Part shown: in pieces, positions 1 to 10,585 of the stretch
Layout: each line of letters opens with the position of its first letter
Numbering within the stretch: the first letter of the stretch is position 1
The notes under the pieces: model-generated
What the model was told of the DNA's origin: nothing
Database searches by the model: none
Seen by the model: only the letters and a program-made list of their open reading frames with translations
From: Allium sativum
Taxonomy: Eukaryota > Streptophyta > Magnoliopsida > Asparagales > Amaryllidaceae
Reading direction: 5' to 3'
DNA length: 64,000 nt
NCBI GenBank assembly: GCA_030737875.1
Contig: CM060921.1
Location: 404,962,192 to 405,026,191, forward strand
Made by a program: the position numbers and the translations under genes

Positions 1-1728
1 GCAAACACAACTGGTGCACCCCACTCGGATACACTTCTCTAAATAAATCCCTTACTCAAAAGGTCGCTCACTTGCACCTCTAACGCACGTTGTTCCTTAG
101 GCACCATATGCCTATGAGGCATAACAATAGCTCTGACTCTATCCATTAAATCGATATGAAACTCAATCTCTCACTATGACGGCAATCCTATGACCTTATC
201 GAAAACATCATAAAAATCTTGAACGATTGGCACAGATGACAACCCATACCATGGAACTGCAAGCGAATATAAAAAGCTTATTAGAATTCCATTTTCTGTT
301 AGACAACATATCTCCATTGTTTTCCCTTCCACATTCCCAATTGTCACCTCAAGCCTATCGTAATCCATGATAGCTGGATACTTCTCGAGATAGTCGATTC
401 CCAAAATAATCTCAAACCCAACGAAGTTCAAAATAAACAATCACACATAAAAGAGAAACCATGAATCGATAAAATCGACCACAACAAAACATACAAAGAC
501 TAGACGAACGCCCTACTTGATTAGTCACACCCAATGGTCTATCAATAATCTCAGGTTCCAAACCTAACTTGCAAACAAGCTCATTATAGATAAAAGAATG
601 TAAGGCTCCAGTATCAAACAAAACTCAAATTGAAATAGAAAGCATACCTTGCACAACAACAGCTTCTCCTTCTTCTCTGCAGTCGGACCCCTAAAGGAAG
701 ACGGTACAACATCCAAAGCATACGCTCTCACATCCTGCTTATCACTTGGTGGTTTCGGACAATTCTTCTTCATATGCTCAAGTTTATCATAGTTAAAGCA
801 CTTCTTTTCCAACTTAGCATTCTAAAAATCCCTGGAAAGACGACCCTTCTATTGACAGTTATAGCAAGTAACCACGTTTTTCGGATTTTTATGGCCATTC
901 TTTCCTTGATGTTGTTGTTTTCTCTTTCCATTCCACTTTTTCTTCTTACCACCACCTTGGTGTGGTTTCGACTCCTTGTTATCTCAACAACAGTGTCTAC
1001 CTTATACGGAAACAAACTCTCTTTTCTCAAAGCCTTCTCAATCAATTTTTCAAAAGGATCAACAATATGGTCGATCAATTTCTTTCCAAGACTCTCATCC
1101 AAACCGATAATAAATTTCTCATTCTTTTGATAAGGAATCTCAATATACAAATGAGAATGCTTAAATAAAGCTTCAAACTAGGCCACATACACAAACATTG
1201 ACCTCCTTTTTTAAGTTTAACAAACTTCTTAATGATTATCGACTTTTGAACTATATAAATGAACTTCAGTTTAGAACTTAGTTCTCAACTGATCCCAGAT
1301 GATCTGGTCCTCCGAAGTCTCCAAAGTAATAGAGTTTCACCAATCCATCGCTCGACCTTGTAGCTGCCTCGATGCAAGCTTCAGCTTAGTTGCATCATCA
1401 ATTCCCGAATCTCCAAAGATCCGAACATAAGTATCCAACCAATTCAAAATCTCAATAGTAGGCTCTTACCAACAAACAACTTGCCACCCAGAGAAATATA
1501 ATCCTTGCAGAGCATTGCAAAATCAATAACCCTAGGTTCCTGCATAAGAACACCATGCTCTACTGCCGCTTTTGGCGTGGGCATCCTCCTCATGATCGTT
1601 GCCATCATGGACATGGACATAGGAAGATAATCGGACATAGCGGTTGCAGCTCCCGACTAGCTACCTTCTCCAACCCCTCCATTTGCAGGCTCATCCCTAG
1701 TAGCATGTCTCGAAGTTCATCGGCTCAT
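1..1728 (-). pseudogene. Element C: degenerate gag-protease-RT start
   Basis: This is the decayed 5' half of a minus-strand Ty3/gypsy polyprotein; the rest lies left of the window. The gag start is recognisable at 1726-1728 (ATGAGCCG, as in element A) but is followed at once by a TGA. Fragments in different frames then give a capsid region (about 770-1640), a CCHC-like knuckle near 770-800 in which the second Cys reads as Tyr (KKCFNYDKLEH), an aspartic protease that keeps its D-T-G triplet (FDTGALHSF, near 600), and the N-terminal edge of reverse transcriptase at 1-100. Frameshifts and stops separate the pieces, so no functional protein is expected. Element B sits immediately upstream of the gag start. 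Confidence 0.85.
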
Positions 1729-1746
1729 TCTCTATTTGAAACGACT

Positions 1747-1751
1747 ATAAT
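1747..1751. repeat. Target-site duplication of element B, left copy (ATAAT)
   Basis: ATAAT directly precedes the TGTGATG left end of B's LTR. The same five bases follow B's other LTR at 40292-40296. The pair defines the insertion of B into C. Confidence 0.9.
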
Positions 1752-3877
1752 TGTGATGTCCACCCCATACCATCAGACATTTCCCTGAAATGCGTTATGC
1801 CAATGCCCGATTGGCACGGGATGATCGTCAAAAGGGTTGAAATGATGAATTACCAAAGAACATGTAGTATATTTCACAACGCATGGAAAAATAATAATAA
1901 TAACATAACTTGATATAAAACAGGCGAGACAGCAAATAAGCTGAAAATTAAACCATATCCATCAGATAGCGGAATCCAAAATATATCTTCATATCCAATT
2001 ATTACTACTTTAAAATACTATCTCTAAAAATAAATAAAAGAGGTACACTACTAATGCCCAAATCAGTGACCAACAACAACATAAGGAGAATATATATAAT
2101 ATGTGGAAGCCTCCTACTCATCTCCGGACAGCTACTCCTGCACAACCACCTAACCCGCCTCTAGTCTGCTCGTTTAGGAGCACCCAGAGTAATAAGAAGA
2201 GACATAAAACTCTGGGTTAGACAAAAGTCTGGTGTGAGCGATAGCAAATTTATGTAACTAAATAAAGTAATAACATGCATAAATAATCATACCTGACCTG
2301 GACCTGCAACCAAAGAGTTAGCACAACAAGATGTACAATACTTTAACGTAACACTAACATAAAGTGTAAAATGGGAGTGTGAGTGTCATGGTGATAGCAG
2401 ACATCAAACATAGCAATTATCCTCACATTTCTCACTCAGTGCGTAAAGCATACGATATCCACCGCTTTGATCACCAAATCCGTTGGGGCCATGATGGGTC
2501 CACACCGCCTAGGACTCCGTACAACTATTGCTATGACCACACTGCCTTGGTCAATAGTCAATAACCATACCTAGTCCACACTGCCCTGGCTCTAGTTCGT
2601 CTACATGCCCCCTCTCTCAATTGTACCAAAGTTATAGATATCGATAACTCCTTTGCACACGTCCCGCAACAAAGCCTAACTCATGAAGTTAACTCGTTGG
2701 TTCCCATCTGGATCATGAGCGATAACTTCCCACTTGGATTCCTTTTCATCTCGGTTTTGGTCGAATTGGTGTTCGGTTCGAGTCTCCTCCTCCTATCTGG
2801 TTCGGTTCGGGTCTCCTCCTTCTGTCCGGTTCGGTTAGGGTCTCCTCCTCCTGTCCGGTTCGGTTCAGGTCTCCTTCTCCTATCCGGTTCGGTTCGGATC
2901 TCCTCCTCTTATCTGGTTCAGATCGGGTCTCCTTTTCCTATCCAGTTCAGATTGGGTTTCCTCCTCCTATCCGGTTCGGATCCGGTCTCCTCCTCCTATC
3001 CAGTTTGGATCGGGGTCCTAACCGAAGACCTTCAATTTTTCCAGCGAGCTAATTTCGCCTAACGACGGCGTTTTCAACCATTGTAACTTTCCTATGCAAC
3101 TGAAACATACAAAACAACAGTAGTAACATGTATAATCAACCAAATTCGTATATGTGACATATATGATTTTACATATTTTCCCATATTTTTATGAGTCATT
3201 AATTCGCTAGTTAACCCTAATTAGCCATAATTAGTTTATAAACATGCAAATCACTCATATTAGCCAACAATTAATGATAGATCTGAAACTTTTGCTGATT
3301 TGGCTCGGATTCCAATGTGTGCAGTAGCTCTACCTGAATTTGGTGTTAATCTGACTTGATTTGATGTAAGTTTGATTAATTTGTGATTAGAGAGAGATTT
3401 AGAAGATATAAGCCAAGATTAGGGTTTGAGAAAGGTTTATGGCGACTAGAAAAATGAAAGGAGTTGATTCTCCAAATCCTTTCAGCCCTCCCATAACCCT
3501 AATCCCGAATTGGGTTATGGGCCTAGCTGCTAATCACTTAATTAAGACCAATTAGGCTGTTTTTCCATCTTTAAATCTTATTTCATCCATATCTCCTAAA
3601 TGTAAGTCCGTTTGACTAATGTGATCACTCTACGGAGTGAAAACCATCATCTGAATCCAATAAAAGTGGTTTCAGTCAAAACTGCTTAACAATCAAAAGT
3701 TATAGGCGAAACAAGAATCGCCAGGGGCAAAATGGTCATTTTAAAATTCGGTAAAAATCGTGAATGTGGGAAATGACCCCAATAGTCTTTTCCTAAAGTT
3801 ACACGACCATATGACTTCGTATGAAAATAAAATAAATACTTTATGATCCTCCGATACGTAGAATACGGGTCATTACG
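1752..3877 (-). repeat. Element B 3' LTR
   Basis: This 2126-bp LTR pairs with 38155-40291. The left end is TGTGATG. The right end reads ...GGGTCATTACG, so the terminal CA has mutated to CG. The interior carries the same direct-repeat block as the other copy (2772-3014). Confidence 0.9.
2772..3014. repeat. Pyrimidine-rich tandem repeat in B 3' LTR
   Basis: There are about eight imperfect copies of a roughly 28-bp unit built on GGTCTCCTCCTCCTATCC followed by GGTTCGGTTC. The block is open on the plus strand only because the unit lacks stops; I do not regard it as coding. Confidence 0.85.
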
Positions 3878-3891
3878 CTATCCCTTCCTTA
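3878..3891 (-). other. Element B polypurine tract
   Basis: On the minus strand the bases just before the 3' LTR are purine-rich (AAGGAAGGGAT). A variant of the GGGG-ACGAAAT box seen in A, D and E precedes it (3892-3925). This is the expected plus-strand primer site. Confidence 0.75.
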
Positions 3892-4052
3892 AGAAATTTC
3901 ACCCCCAAAATTCCTTAACCAAGAAAACATACAACAGTGTCATGCATGCCTATCAACCATTTAGAAACAATCAAACATATATAACAAACACAACAAGCAT
4001 GTTCTAGCATGCGGTTTACAAACAAGGGAATAACTATATCGTAGTTAAAATC

Positions 4053-4140
4053 TTACCAGGTAAAGAGCTCTGGATACGACTTCCTTAAGTTCTCCTCGGT
4101 TTCCCAAATACAGTGATTCTCATTATTATCCCACTGGACC
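4053..4140 (-). pseudogene. Element B chromodomain tail (C-terminus of Pol)
   Basis: On the minus strand this stretch encodes the end of a chromodomain (a W-E-T-E-E core followed by a YPELF-type ending) and a TAA at 4053-4055. It continues the frame that breaks off at 19796 on the far side of element A. The GGACC duplication at 4136-4140 and 19791-19795 marks the cut. A chromodomain at the integrase C-terminus is the hallmark of chromoviruses, where it is thought to guide integration to particular chromatin. This copy is inactivated by the insertion and by other breaks in B. Confidence 0.8.
4136..4140. repeat. Target-site duplication of element A, left copy (GGACC)
   Basis: GGACC precedes the TGTGACGG end of A's LTR and recurs at 19791-19795 after ...CATTACA. 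Confidence 0.92.
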
Positions 4141-6520
4141 TGTGACGGCCCGCCCCGCACCAGCCGGCATATCCTCCGAAAGTGCGCTGTACACATGCCT
4201 AACTAGCACAGAACGGTTGCCAAAGAAAGGAAAGAAGAGAATGAACTAATCAAAAACCTGTAGAATGTCTCACAGCGCAGGGAACAAAATATAATAATAA
4301 TGTACTTGACATAAAACAGGCGAGACGGTATATAAGCTGATAACTAAAATCAACATCAACATCAGAGCAGCGGAAATCCAAATACAGCTTATTACAATTT
4401 TCCAAATTACTGTCTCTAAACAAAAGAAAGAAAGATACACTACTAATGCCCAAACTAGTGATCGCAGCAACACAGGGAGAATATCTATATATGTATCATA
4501 CGCGGAAGCCTCTTGCTCGTCTCCGGTACAGCTACTCGTGCATCACCAGCTGACCTGTCTCTAGTCTGCTCGTGAGAGCACCTAGAGTAATAAGAAGAGA
4601 CATAAAACTCTGGGTCAGACAAAAAGTCTGGTATGAGCGATAAGTAGCTAAACAGAACAATAACAGGTATACTAAACCATACTTGAACCTGGACCAGCAA
4701 CCAAAGAGTTAGCACTACATACCGTACAATACTCTAAGGTGCCACTAACATAGGTGTAAAGAAATACGGGGTGGGGGTGTGCATGTCATGGTGATGGCAA
4801 AAAATCAAGCATAGCAACCATCCTCACATCTCTCGCTCAGTGCATAAAGCATACGATATCCACTACCTTGGTCACCTAACCCTTTGGGTCATGACGGAAT
4901 CCAATCCCGTACAACTATCACTACAAGCTCACTATCCGTCTCTCAGTGGTGGACCAAAGTTATGAATACCGACAACCCCTTTGCACACGTCCCGCAGCAA
5001 AGCCCAACTCATGAAGTGGACTAGTTGGTTCCCTTTTGGATCCTGAGTTCTACTAGGAATTCCTTTGCATCTCGGGTTTTGGTCGAATTGGAGTTGGTCT
5101 TCAAAAGAGTCGTCATAATGAGGTAAAAGTATACGTTTGGTTCGGTTCGGTAGTCCCGACCCGGTTTGGTTCGGTGATCCTGGCCCATGCCTTAATCGGT
5201 GCTCCACTCCTCCTCGGTTCGGTCCCCCAGCTCTAGTTCGGTTCAGTGGTTGCTCCCTCCTAGATGTCCCGATCCGATCCCCCTTCCCTTCATAAGCCCG
5301 ATCTGGTCCCCCTTTGGTCTCTCCGATCCGATCCCCTCTTGGTCTCCCCGATCCGATCCCCTACCCAACTCCAACTCTAATCAAATGGCCTTCCTTCTCG
5401 CCAAGGATCCTTTAGTGCAAAGTTCCGATCCGGTTCGGCATCTCTGCTCAGTTCACTATCCGATCCGATCCTCCTATACCGATCCGATCCGAAACCATGC
5501 ACATTTTCCTGCAACTTTTCCAGCGGCTGTTTTACGCCATACGACGGCGTTTTCGACCAATCTGACACTTCTAGGCAATCAAAAAGCATACCATACAGTC
5601 ATAGCTACATGTATAATCATTCACAAACACAAAAACAATAATTTGGTAGCTTAAAACGGATCAAACATGCCAAAATCCCATATTTTCCCTTAAACATGTT
5701 CTAGCATAGTTAATGATAGGGTTATCAAAACTTAACCAAATTAACCCAAGTTTCTAACAGAGGTCTAAAACATCATTTAAGAATTTATATATATTTTTCC
5801 ATAATTTATTAGTGTATAAATTCGCTAATCAATACTGATTACCCTTAATCAACCATAATTAGTGAGGAACTATGCAAATCACTCACCTTGGCCACAAATG
5901 AACTTTAGATCTGAAATAATCTACTATTATGGCGCTGTTCCCAATGCAACATAACAGCTCTAACTTTGCTTTGGCGCTATTTCTCCTTAATTTGATGTAG
6001 TTTAAGCCAAAACTTGATTAAGAAGTGATTAGAGGTGTTTTTAGATGTTGGAGGCCATTGTTAGGATGAAGAGAGGGTTTGTGGCGGCTGGAAAATGAGT
6101 GAAAAACCGAAATCCTAACCCTAGCAGCCCTTAAATACCTCTAATCCCAAAATCCCCAATTGGGCCTAGCTGTTAATCACCCGGTTGAGCCCAATTAAGC
6201 TGTATTTCACCATCTGAAACTTGTTTCAGCCATATCTCCCAAACGGTGAGTCCGTGGCTAATGTGACCACTCTACGAAATTGTAAACCATCATTCGGAGC
6301 CAATGGAAGTGGTTTCAGGTCAAATTTCCTGTCCAGTCAAAAGTTATAGCCAAAACAGTATCGGCTAAGGGCAAAACGGTCATTTAAAAATCGGCAAAAA
6401 TCATGAACATGGGAAATGACCCCAAGAGTCGTCTCCCCAAGTTACATGACCATACGACTTCGTATGTGAAAGAAATAAATATCCTATGATCCTGCGATGC
6501 ATATAATGCAGGTCGTTACA
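4141..6520 (-). repeat. Element A 3' LTR
   Basis: This 2380-bp LTR runs from TGTGACGGCCCGCCCC to GGTCGTTACA. It matches the 5' LTR halves, which total 2383 bp after removal of S and its duplication. It contains a block of GATCCGATCC-type short repeats (about 5265-5370) and GGTTCGGTTCGG runs (about 5135-5245). Confidence 0.92.
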
Positions 6521-6534
6521 CTCTCTCACCCTTA
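6521..6534 (-). other. Element A polypurine tract
   Basis: On the minus strand this reads TAAGGGTGAGAGAG directly before the 3' LTR, preceded by a TTCGGGAACGAAAT box. It is the expected plus-strand primer. Confidence 0.8.
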
Positions 6535-6689
6535 AGAAATTTCGTTCCCGAAATTCCTTAACCCAAAACATACAAAGGATCCCGCATGCCTGCCAACCAC
6601 AAACAACAATCAAACATGCAAAACAAACAGAACCAATCTGTCCTTGTATGCAGTTTACTAACAAGGGAAGAATCATCGCCACTAAAATC

Positions 6690-7080
6690 TTACCAGGCAA
6701 AGAGCTTTGGATATGACTTTCTTATGTCATCCTCTACTTCCCAAGTATAGTCGTTCTCTTGCCATCGATTCCCATCTCTACCCTAGAGGTGATTTCCAAT
6801 AGGGTAGGATCGTCCCTCTGACTGGAACCGATCCACTTAATCTAGATCGATCTAATCGTCAAGCTTACTAGTGTTTCTGAATCTAATTCACACTTAGGTC
6901 TGAAGTCATATCCCGTGATATACTCTAGTTGCTTCCATTCCAGAAAAATAGCCTCTAAACTGGCATGTCTCCGACCCAATGCATCAGCTATCGTACCCAG
7001 TCCGGTACTATGGCATCCGTCTATACTGTCATCTTCTTAGGTAATCCAACCCTATATGCCAAATTTCCAACTACATTCCA
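6690..7080 (-). pseudogene. Element A: shuffled pol fragments
   Basis: Several short pieces that match element B out of order are joined here. From left to right they are a chromodomain tail with its stop (6690-6770), the RNase H-integrase linker (about 6771-6992, matching B 21063-21290), part of RNase H (about 6993-7037, matching B near 35465-35510) and a piece of the integrase C-terminus (about 7037-7080, matching B near 19990-20030). In an intact element these lie kilobases apart and in a different order. RT and the integrase core are absent. I infer repeated deletion or template switching, not point decay. No protein is expected. Confidence 0.75.
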
Positions 7081-8448
7081 AATGTCCTTTCAATTCCAAC
7101 TTGAGTCCTTCCTACATTCGTACTACACGTCCAACGTACAATCACCTCCTAGAGGCAAACTAGACCCATCCAACGAACCTAGGTACTCCACTTATATTCG
7201 TACTGCACGTCCAACGTACATTCACCTTCTAAAGGTTAACTAGAATCATCCAATGAATCTAGGTACTCTACCTTTGAGTCCAAGTCCAACTTGAAGCTCC
7301 TATATCCGCTGAATCTCCAAGGTCAATGGACGCTCCACAATGCCCAACATACTTCAAGTCTAACGTAAAGTATCTTTCACCCGTCATATCACCATGATCA
7401 ACGAACTTATACTATTTCCATTCAACAGGATCCTACAGGTGGTACTCAAGAGAAGAAAGGTAGGAACAAACACAACAACCATAGCATCCATCAAACAAAC
7501 CCTATCTATCACCTGCTAAAGCCCTGAATACGTCGATACCTGTATGTCTGGTCCAACTAACACCAATAACTAATGGAAGCTCTGCCTCCAAATGGACTAC
7601 CATACGTTCAACGTACGTTTATCCTCCAAGGATAACTAGATCACGTCCAACGGATCTAAGGTAAGTGGGCATCCCCAAATACCCCTGTTTTTAGTCCGCC
7701 TGAAACACTCGAGTTCAACCCAAGTCTATCCATTATCTTGCTGCCCTCTCGAGTCCAACTCGAGCCATTCCAATTCCTTGCAGCCTTCTCGAGTCCAACT
7801 CGAGTCAATATATTACCCATAAACTCAGACCCAGTCTTGAGTATCCATTACCTACAAACCCTAGTCCAACGTGAGTCGTCTCCCTATTTGTTGCATTTCC
7901 AAGATCAACGAACACCCATTTTCTTTTACGAGTCCAAGTCCAACTTGAATCGTCCTAATCTTCGTTGCATCTTCCATGATCGACGAACACATCCTATTTC
8001 TTCAAAGTTCTACTATCCAAAGAGAACATCAGTATAGGGTCATAAACAATCCATTACTTTGTATCTTTCTCGAGTCCTACTCGAGTCATCTCATAACCCT
8101 ATCTAGTCTAACTCGGGGCAGTCCATACCATCGAATAGTCTTATCCTGTCACAGATGCCCATCACTCCTCGAGTAAACCAAGATATCATCCAATGAAGAA
8201 TCGCAACAACTATTTATCTCTCATGCAAACCATCCTAGTCGAACTCGACATTCCCCAGGCACAAGCCCCAAAGGCCTAAACCAATATCAGACAAGCACCC
8301 AAGGAATATCTCCTCCGAATTCGGACAATCCACTGAGGTGATACTAGCAAAAAAACTAAGCACTGGAGCACTTATTTGCCTCCCAGAGACAACTAGAACT
8401 TATTACAACGATAACCTCTCAACTTCCTTAACTCCAGTTATTATCGCC
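7081..8448 (-). other. Element A: LTR-like filler with recurring short palindromes
   Basis: This 1.4-kb stretch occupies the place of pol. Part of it (about 7431-7720) aligns by eye to element C's LTR at about 41180-41470, sharing AGCATCCAT, TATCACC, CCTGAATAC and GGGCATCCCC in the same order. It contains a dozen or so quasi-palindromes of the type GAGTCCAACTC, ACGTCCAACGT or AAGTCCAACTT. I see no credible coding frame. Confidence 0.65.
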
Positions 8449-8691
8449 ATCACTAGGTAGGTACCTAATACCACCCTATTCCTTTAGAGTAGATTGACTC
8501 CCCAAAATAATGCTAAACCCAGTAAAGCCCAAAACAAAGTAATCATAAACAAACATACATCCATGACTCGATAAGACCACGTTACGGCAAATCATATTAA
8601 GGCTAGTCGAACCACCAATCGGGTTCGTCACTACTAAAGGTCTATCGACTAACTCAGGTTTGTCAAACAAAACTCGATCAAAAACATCTTA
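8449..8691 (-). pseudogene. Element A: truncated retropepsin
   Basis: The gag frame ends at a TAA (8689-8691). Without that stop, the same frame would continue into a protease resembling B's. The catalytic segment has been deleted: the LFD of the active site is followed directly by the KPEL that normally lies some 20 residues downstream, so the D-T/S-G-A motif is gone. The downstream flap region (MICRNVVLSSHG and after) survives to about 8476. This protease cannot be active. Confidence 0.8.
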
Positions 8692-9744
8692 AATAGAAAG
8701 CATACCTCGAATAACGGCACCTTTTACCTTCTGCGCCGCAGTTGTGGCATTCGACAAAGAAGGAACAGCGTTGATAGCATACACTTTCACAATCTGCTTC
8801 TCCCTAGGAGGATGTGGACAATCATCCTTGTGGTGTCCCGCCTGGCCGCAGTTAAAGCACTTCCTTTCCCCAGGTTTTTCTCGACAATCCTTGGCATAGT
8901 GGCCCTTCTTGCCACAGCTAAAGCACTCGCAATCTTTCTTATTTTTCTTATTTTGACCATCCATGATTTGGTCTTGTTTCCTCTTATTCTTGCCTCCACC
9001 GCCTGCTTGCGGCTTTGGCTCCTCTGCAGATGCAATAGCAACCTCAGTCTTGGGCTTAGGGTAAAGACTCTCTGACCTTAATGCCTTTCCTACAATCGAT
9101 TCAAACATATCATCGATGTGGTTTATAAGCCTTTCCCCCAAGTACCCATCTAAACCAGTTATGAACTTCTCGTTCTTCTTCTCGTCGGTATCCATAAGGG
9201 ATAATCCATATTTCAATAAAGTATCGAACTCAGCAATATACTCCGAGACTGCACTACTATTCTGCTTAAGCTCCAAGAACTTCCTAAACAATTCTGACTT
9301 TTGAGCAGCTGGGATAAACTTATCACTGAAACGAGTTCTAAACTGATCCCAAATGACTTGATCCTCTGGAGTAGCTGCCTTAATAGCATTCCACCAATTC
9401 ATTGCCCGTCCTTGCAGCTGACAGGATGCTAGCCTTCTCTTCATCGCATCCTCGATACCCAAGTCTTCGAAGATACGTTCACAGCTATCCAACCAATCCT
9501 GAACATCCATAGCCGACTCCGTTCCGTAGAACGGCTTCCCACCAAGACTAGTATAATCCTTATTCAGCTTGGCGAAATCGGCCCTAGGCGCCTGCACTAT
9601 TGGACCGCCACCATTTCCATTATTGGGAGCTGCCCTCTGCACATCCCTCAGCATCTCTCTCATGAGGTTAGTAAACATCGTCCTCATGTCAGCAGCATTC
9701 CCATTATTGGCTCCTCTACCGGCACCTCTTGCGTATCGGCTCAT
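8689..9744 (-). CDS. Element A Gag polyprotein (Ty3/gypsy)
   Basis: This 351-residue open frame encodes the structural Gag, which packages retrotransposon RNA into cytoplasmic particles. It starts at ATGAGCCGATAC, about 190 bp downstream of the primer site. Residues about 55-230 are a retrotrans_gag-type capsid domain (DYTSLGGKPF, a WW pair and an ELKQ-SVxEY-like segment). A Lys-rich linker follows, then two CCHC zinc knuckles: CFSCGKKGHYAKDC from residue 274 and CFNCGQAGHHKDDC from 296. Both have the full C-x2-C-x4-H-x4-C spacing. The frame ends at a TAA just before the protease. It is the only long intact frame in the 1-49000 region. Non-autonomous elements that keep gag are known, so selection on Gag is possible, but recent origin would look the same. 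Confidence 0.88.
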   Translation of the reverse strand: MSRYARGAGRGANNGNAADMRTMFTNLMREMLRDVQRAAPNNGNGGGPIVQAPRADFAKLNKDYTSLGGKPFYGTESAMDVQDWLDSCERIFEDLGIEDAMKRRLASCQLQGRAMNWWNAIKAATPEDQVIWDQFRTRFSDKFIPAAQKSELFRKFLELKQNSSAVSEYIAEFDTLLKYGLSLMDTDEKKNEKFITGLDGYLGERLINHIDDMFESIVGKALRSESLYPKPKTEVAIASAEEPKPQAGGGGKNKRKQDQIMDGQNKKNKKDCECFSCGKKGHYAKDCREKPGERKCFNCGQAGHHKDDCPHPPREKQIVKVYAINAVPSLSNATTAAQKVKGAVIRGMLSI

Positions 9745-9934
9745 CGTTCAATCTGTAAAGAGAAAACGATTAACCATCTCCATAGTGGTGCTAGTGTAGT
9801 GCGACTTCATCCTTAGCTATACTAATAGTATATGTATATAGCTTTTGAAAACCAAAATAATCACAAATACGCGCTCTCATATACGTATACTATCTCTCCC
9901 TGATGACTTCCCTAGGTTAACTACGCAACCTAGA

Positions 9935-9946
9935 GCTCAGATACCA
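9935..9946 (-). other. Element A primer-binding site
   Basis: On the minus strand this reads TGGTATCTGAGC, one mismatch from the plant tRNA-iMet primer site TGGTATCAGAGC. Two bases separate it from the LTR end at 9949. Confidence 0.88.
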
Positions 9947-9948
9947 AG

Positions 9949-10585
9949 TGTGACGGCCCGCCCCGCATCAGCCGACATTTCCTCCGAAAGTGCGTTGTAC
10001 ACATGCCCAACTAGCACAGAACGGTCGCCAAAGAAAGGAAAGAAGAGAATGAACTAATCAAAAACCTGTAGAATGTCTCGCAGCGTAGGGAACAAAATAT
10101 AATAATAATGTACTTGACATAAAACAGGCGAGACAATGCATAAGCTGATAACTAAAACCAACATCAACATCAGAGCAAAGAAAATCCAAATACAGCTTAT
10201 TACAACTTTCCAAATTACTGTCTCAAAACAAAAGAAAGAAAGATACACTACTAATTCCCAAACTAGTGACCGTAGCAACACAGGGAGAATATATATATAT
10301 GTATCATACGTGGAAGCCTCTTGCTCGTCTCCGGTACAGCTACTCGTGCATCACCAGCTGACCTGTCTCTAGTCTGCTCGTGAGAGCACCTAGAGTAATA
10401 AGAAGAGACATAAAACTCTAGGTCAGACAAAAAGTCTGGTATGAGCGATAAGCAGCTAAACCGAACAATAACAGGTATACTAAACCATACTTGAATCTGG
10501 ACCTGCAACCAAAGAGTTAGCACTACATACCGTACAATACTCTAAGGTGCCACTAACATAGGTGTAAAGAAATACGGGGTGGGGG
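9949..10585 (-). repeat. Element A 5' LTR, first part (cut by S)
   Basis: TGTGACGG... matches 4141-4778 closely. It breaks off at a GGGGG duplicated on the far side of S, and the LTR resumes at 18045. Confidence 0.92.
10581..10585. repeat. Target-site duplication of solo LTR S, left copy (GGGGG)
   Basis: GGGGG precedes TGTAGTGACC and recurs at 18040-18044 after TTATTACA. The uninterrupted LTR copy near 4775 has a single GGGGG. Confidence 0.88.

Noticed and set aside
2697..3062. 121-codon Ser/Leu/Pro-rich frame in B's LTR
   Set aside because: It is a by-product of the 28-bp pyrimidine tandem block; the other LTR has a different frame.
5199..5654. 151-codon plus-strand frame in element A's LTR, repeated near 18466
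   Set aside because: It lies in an LTR, consists of low-complexity GATCCGATCC repeats, and is shorter in the other LTR copy.
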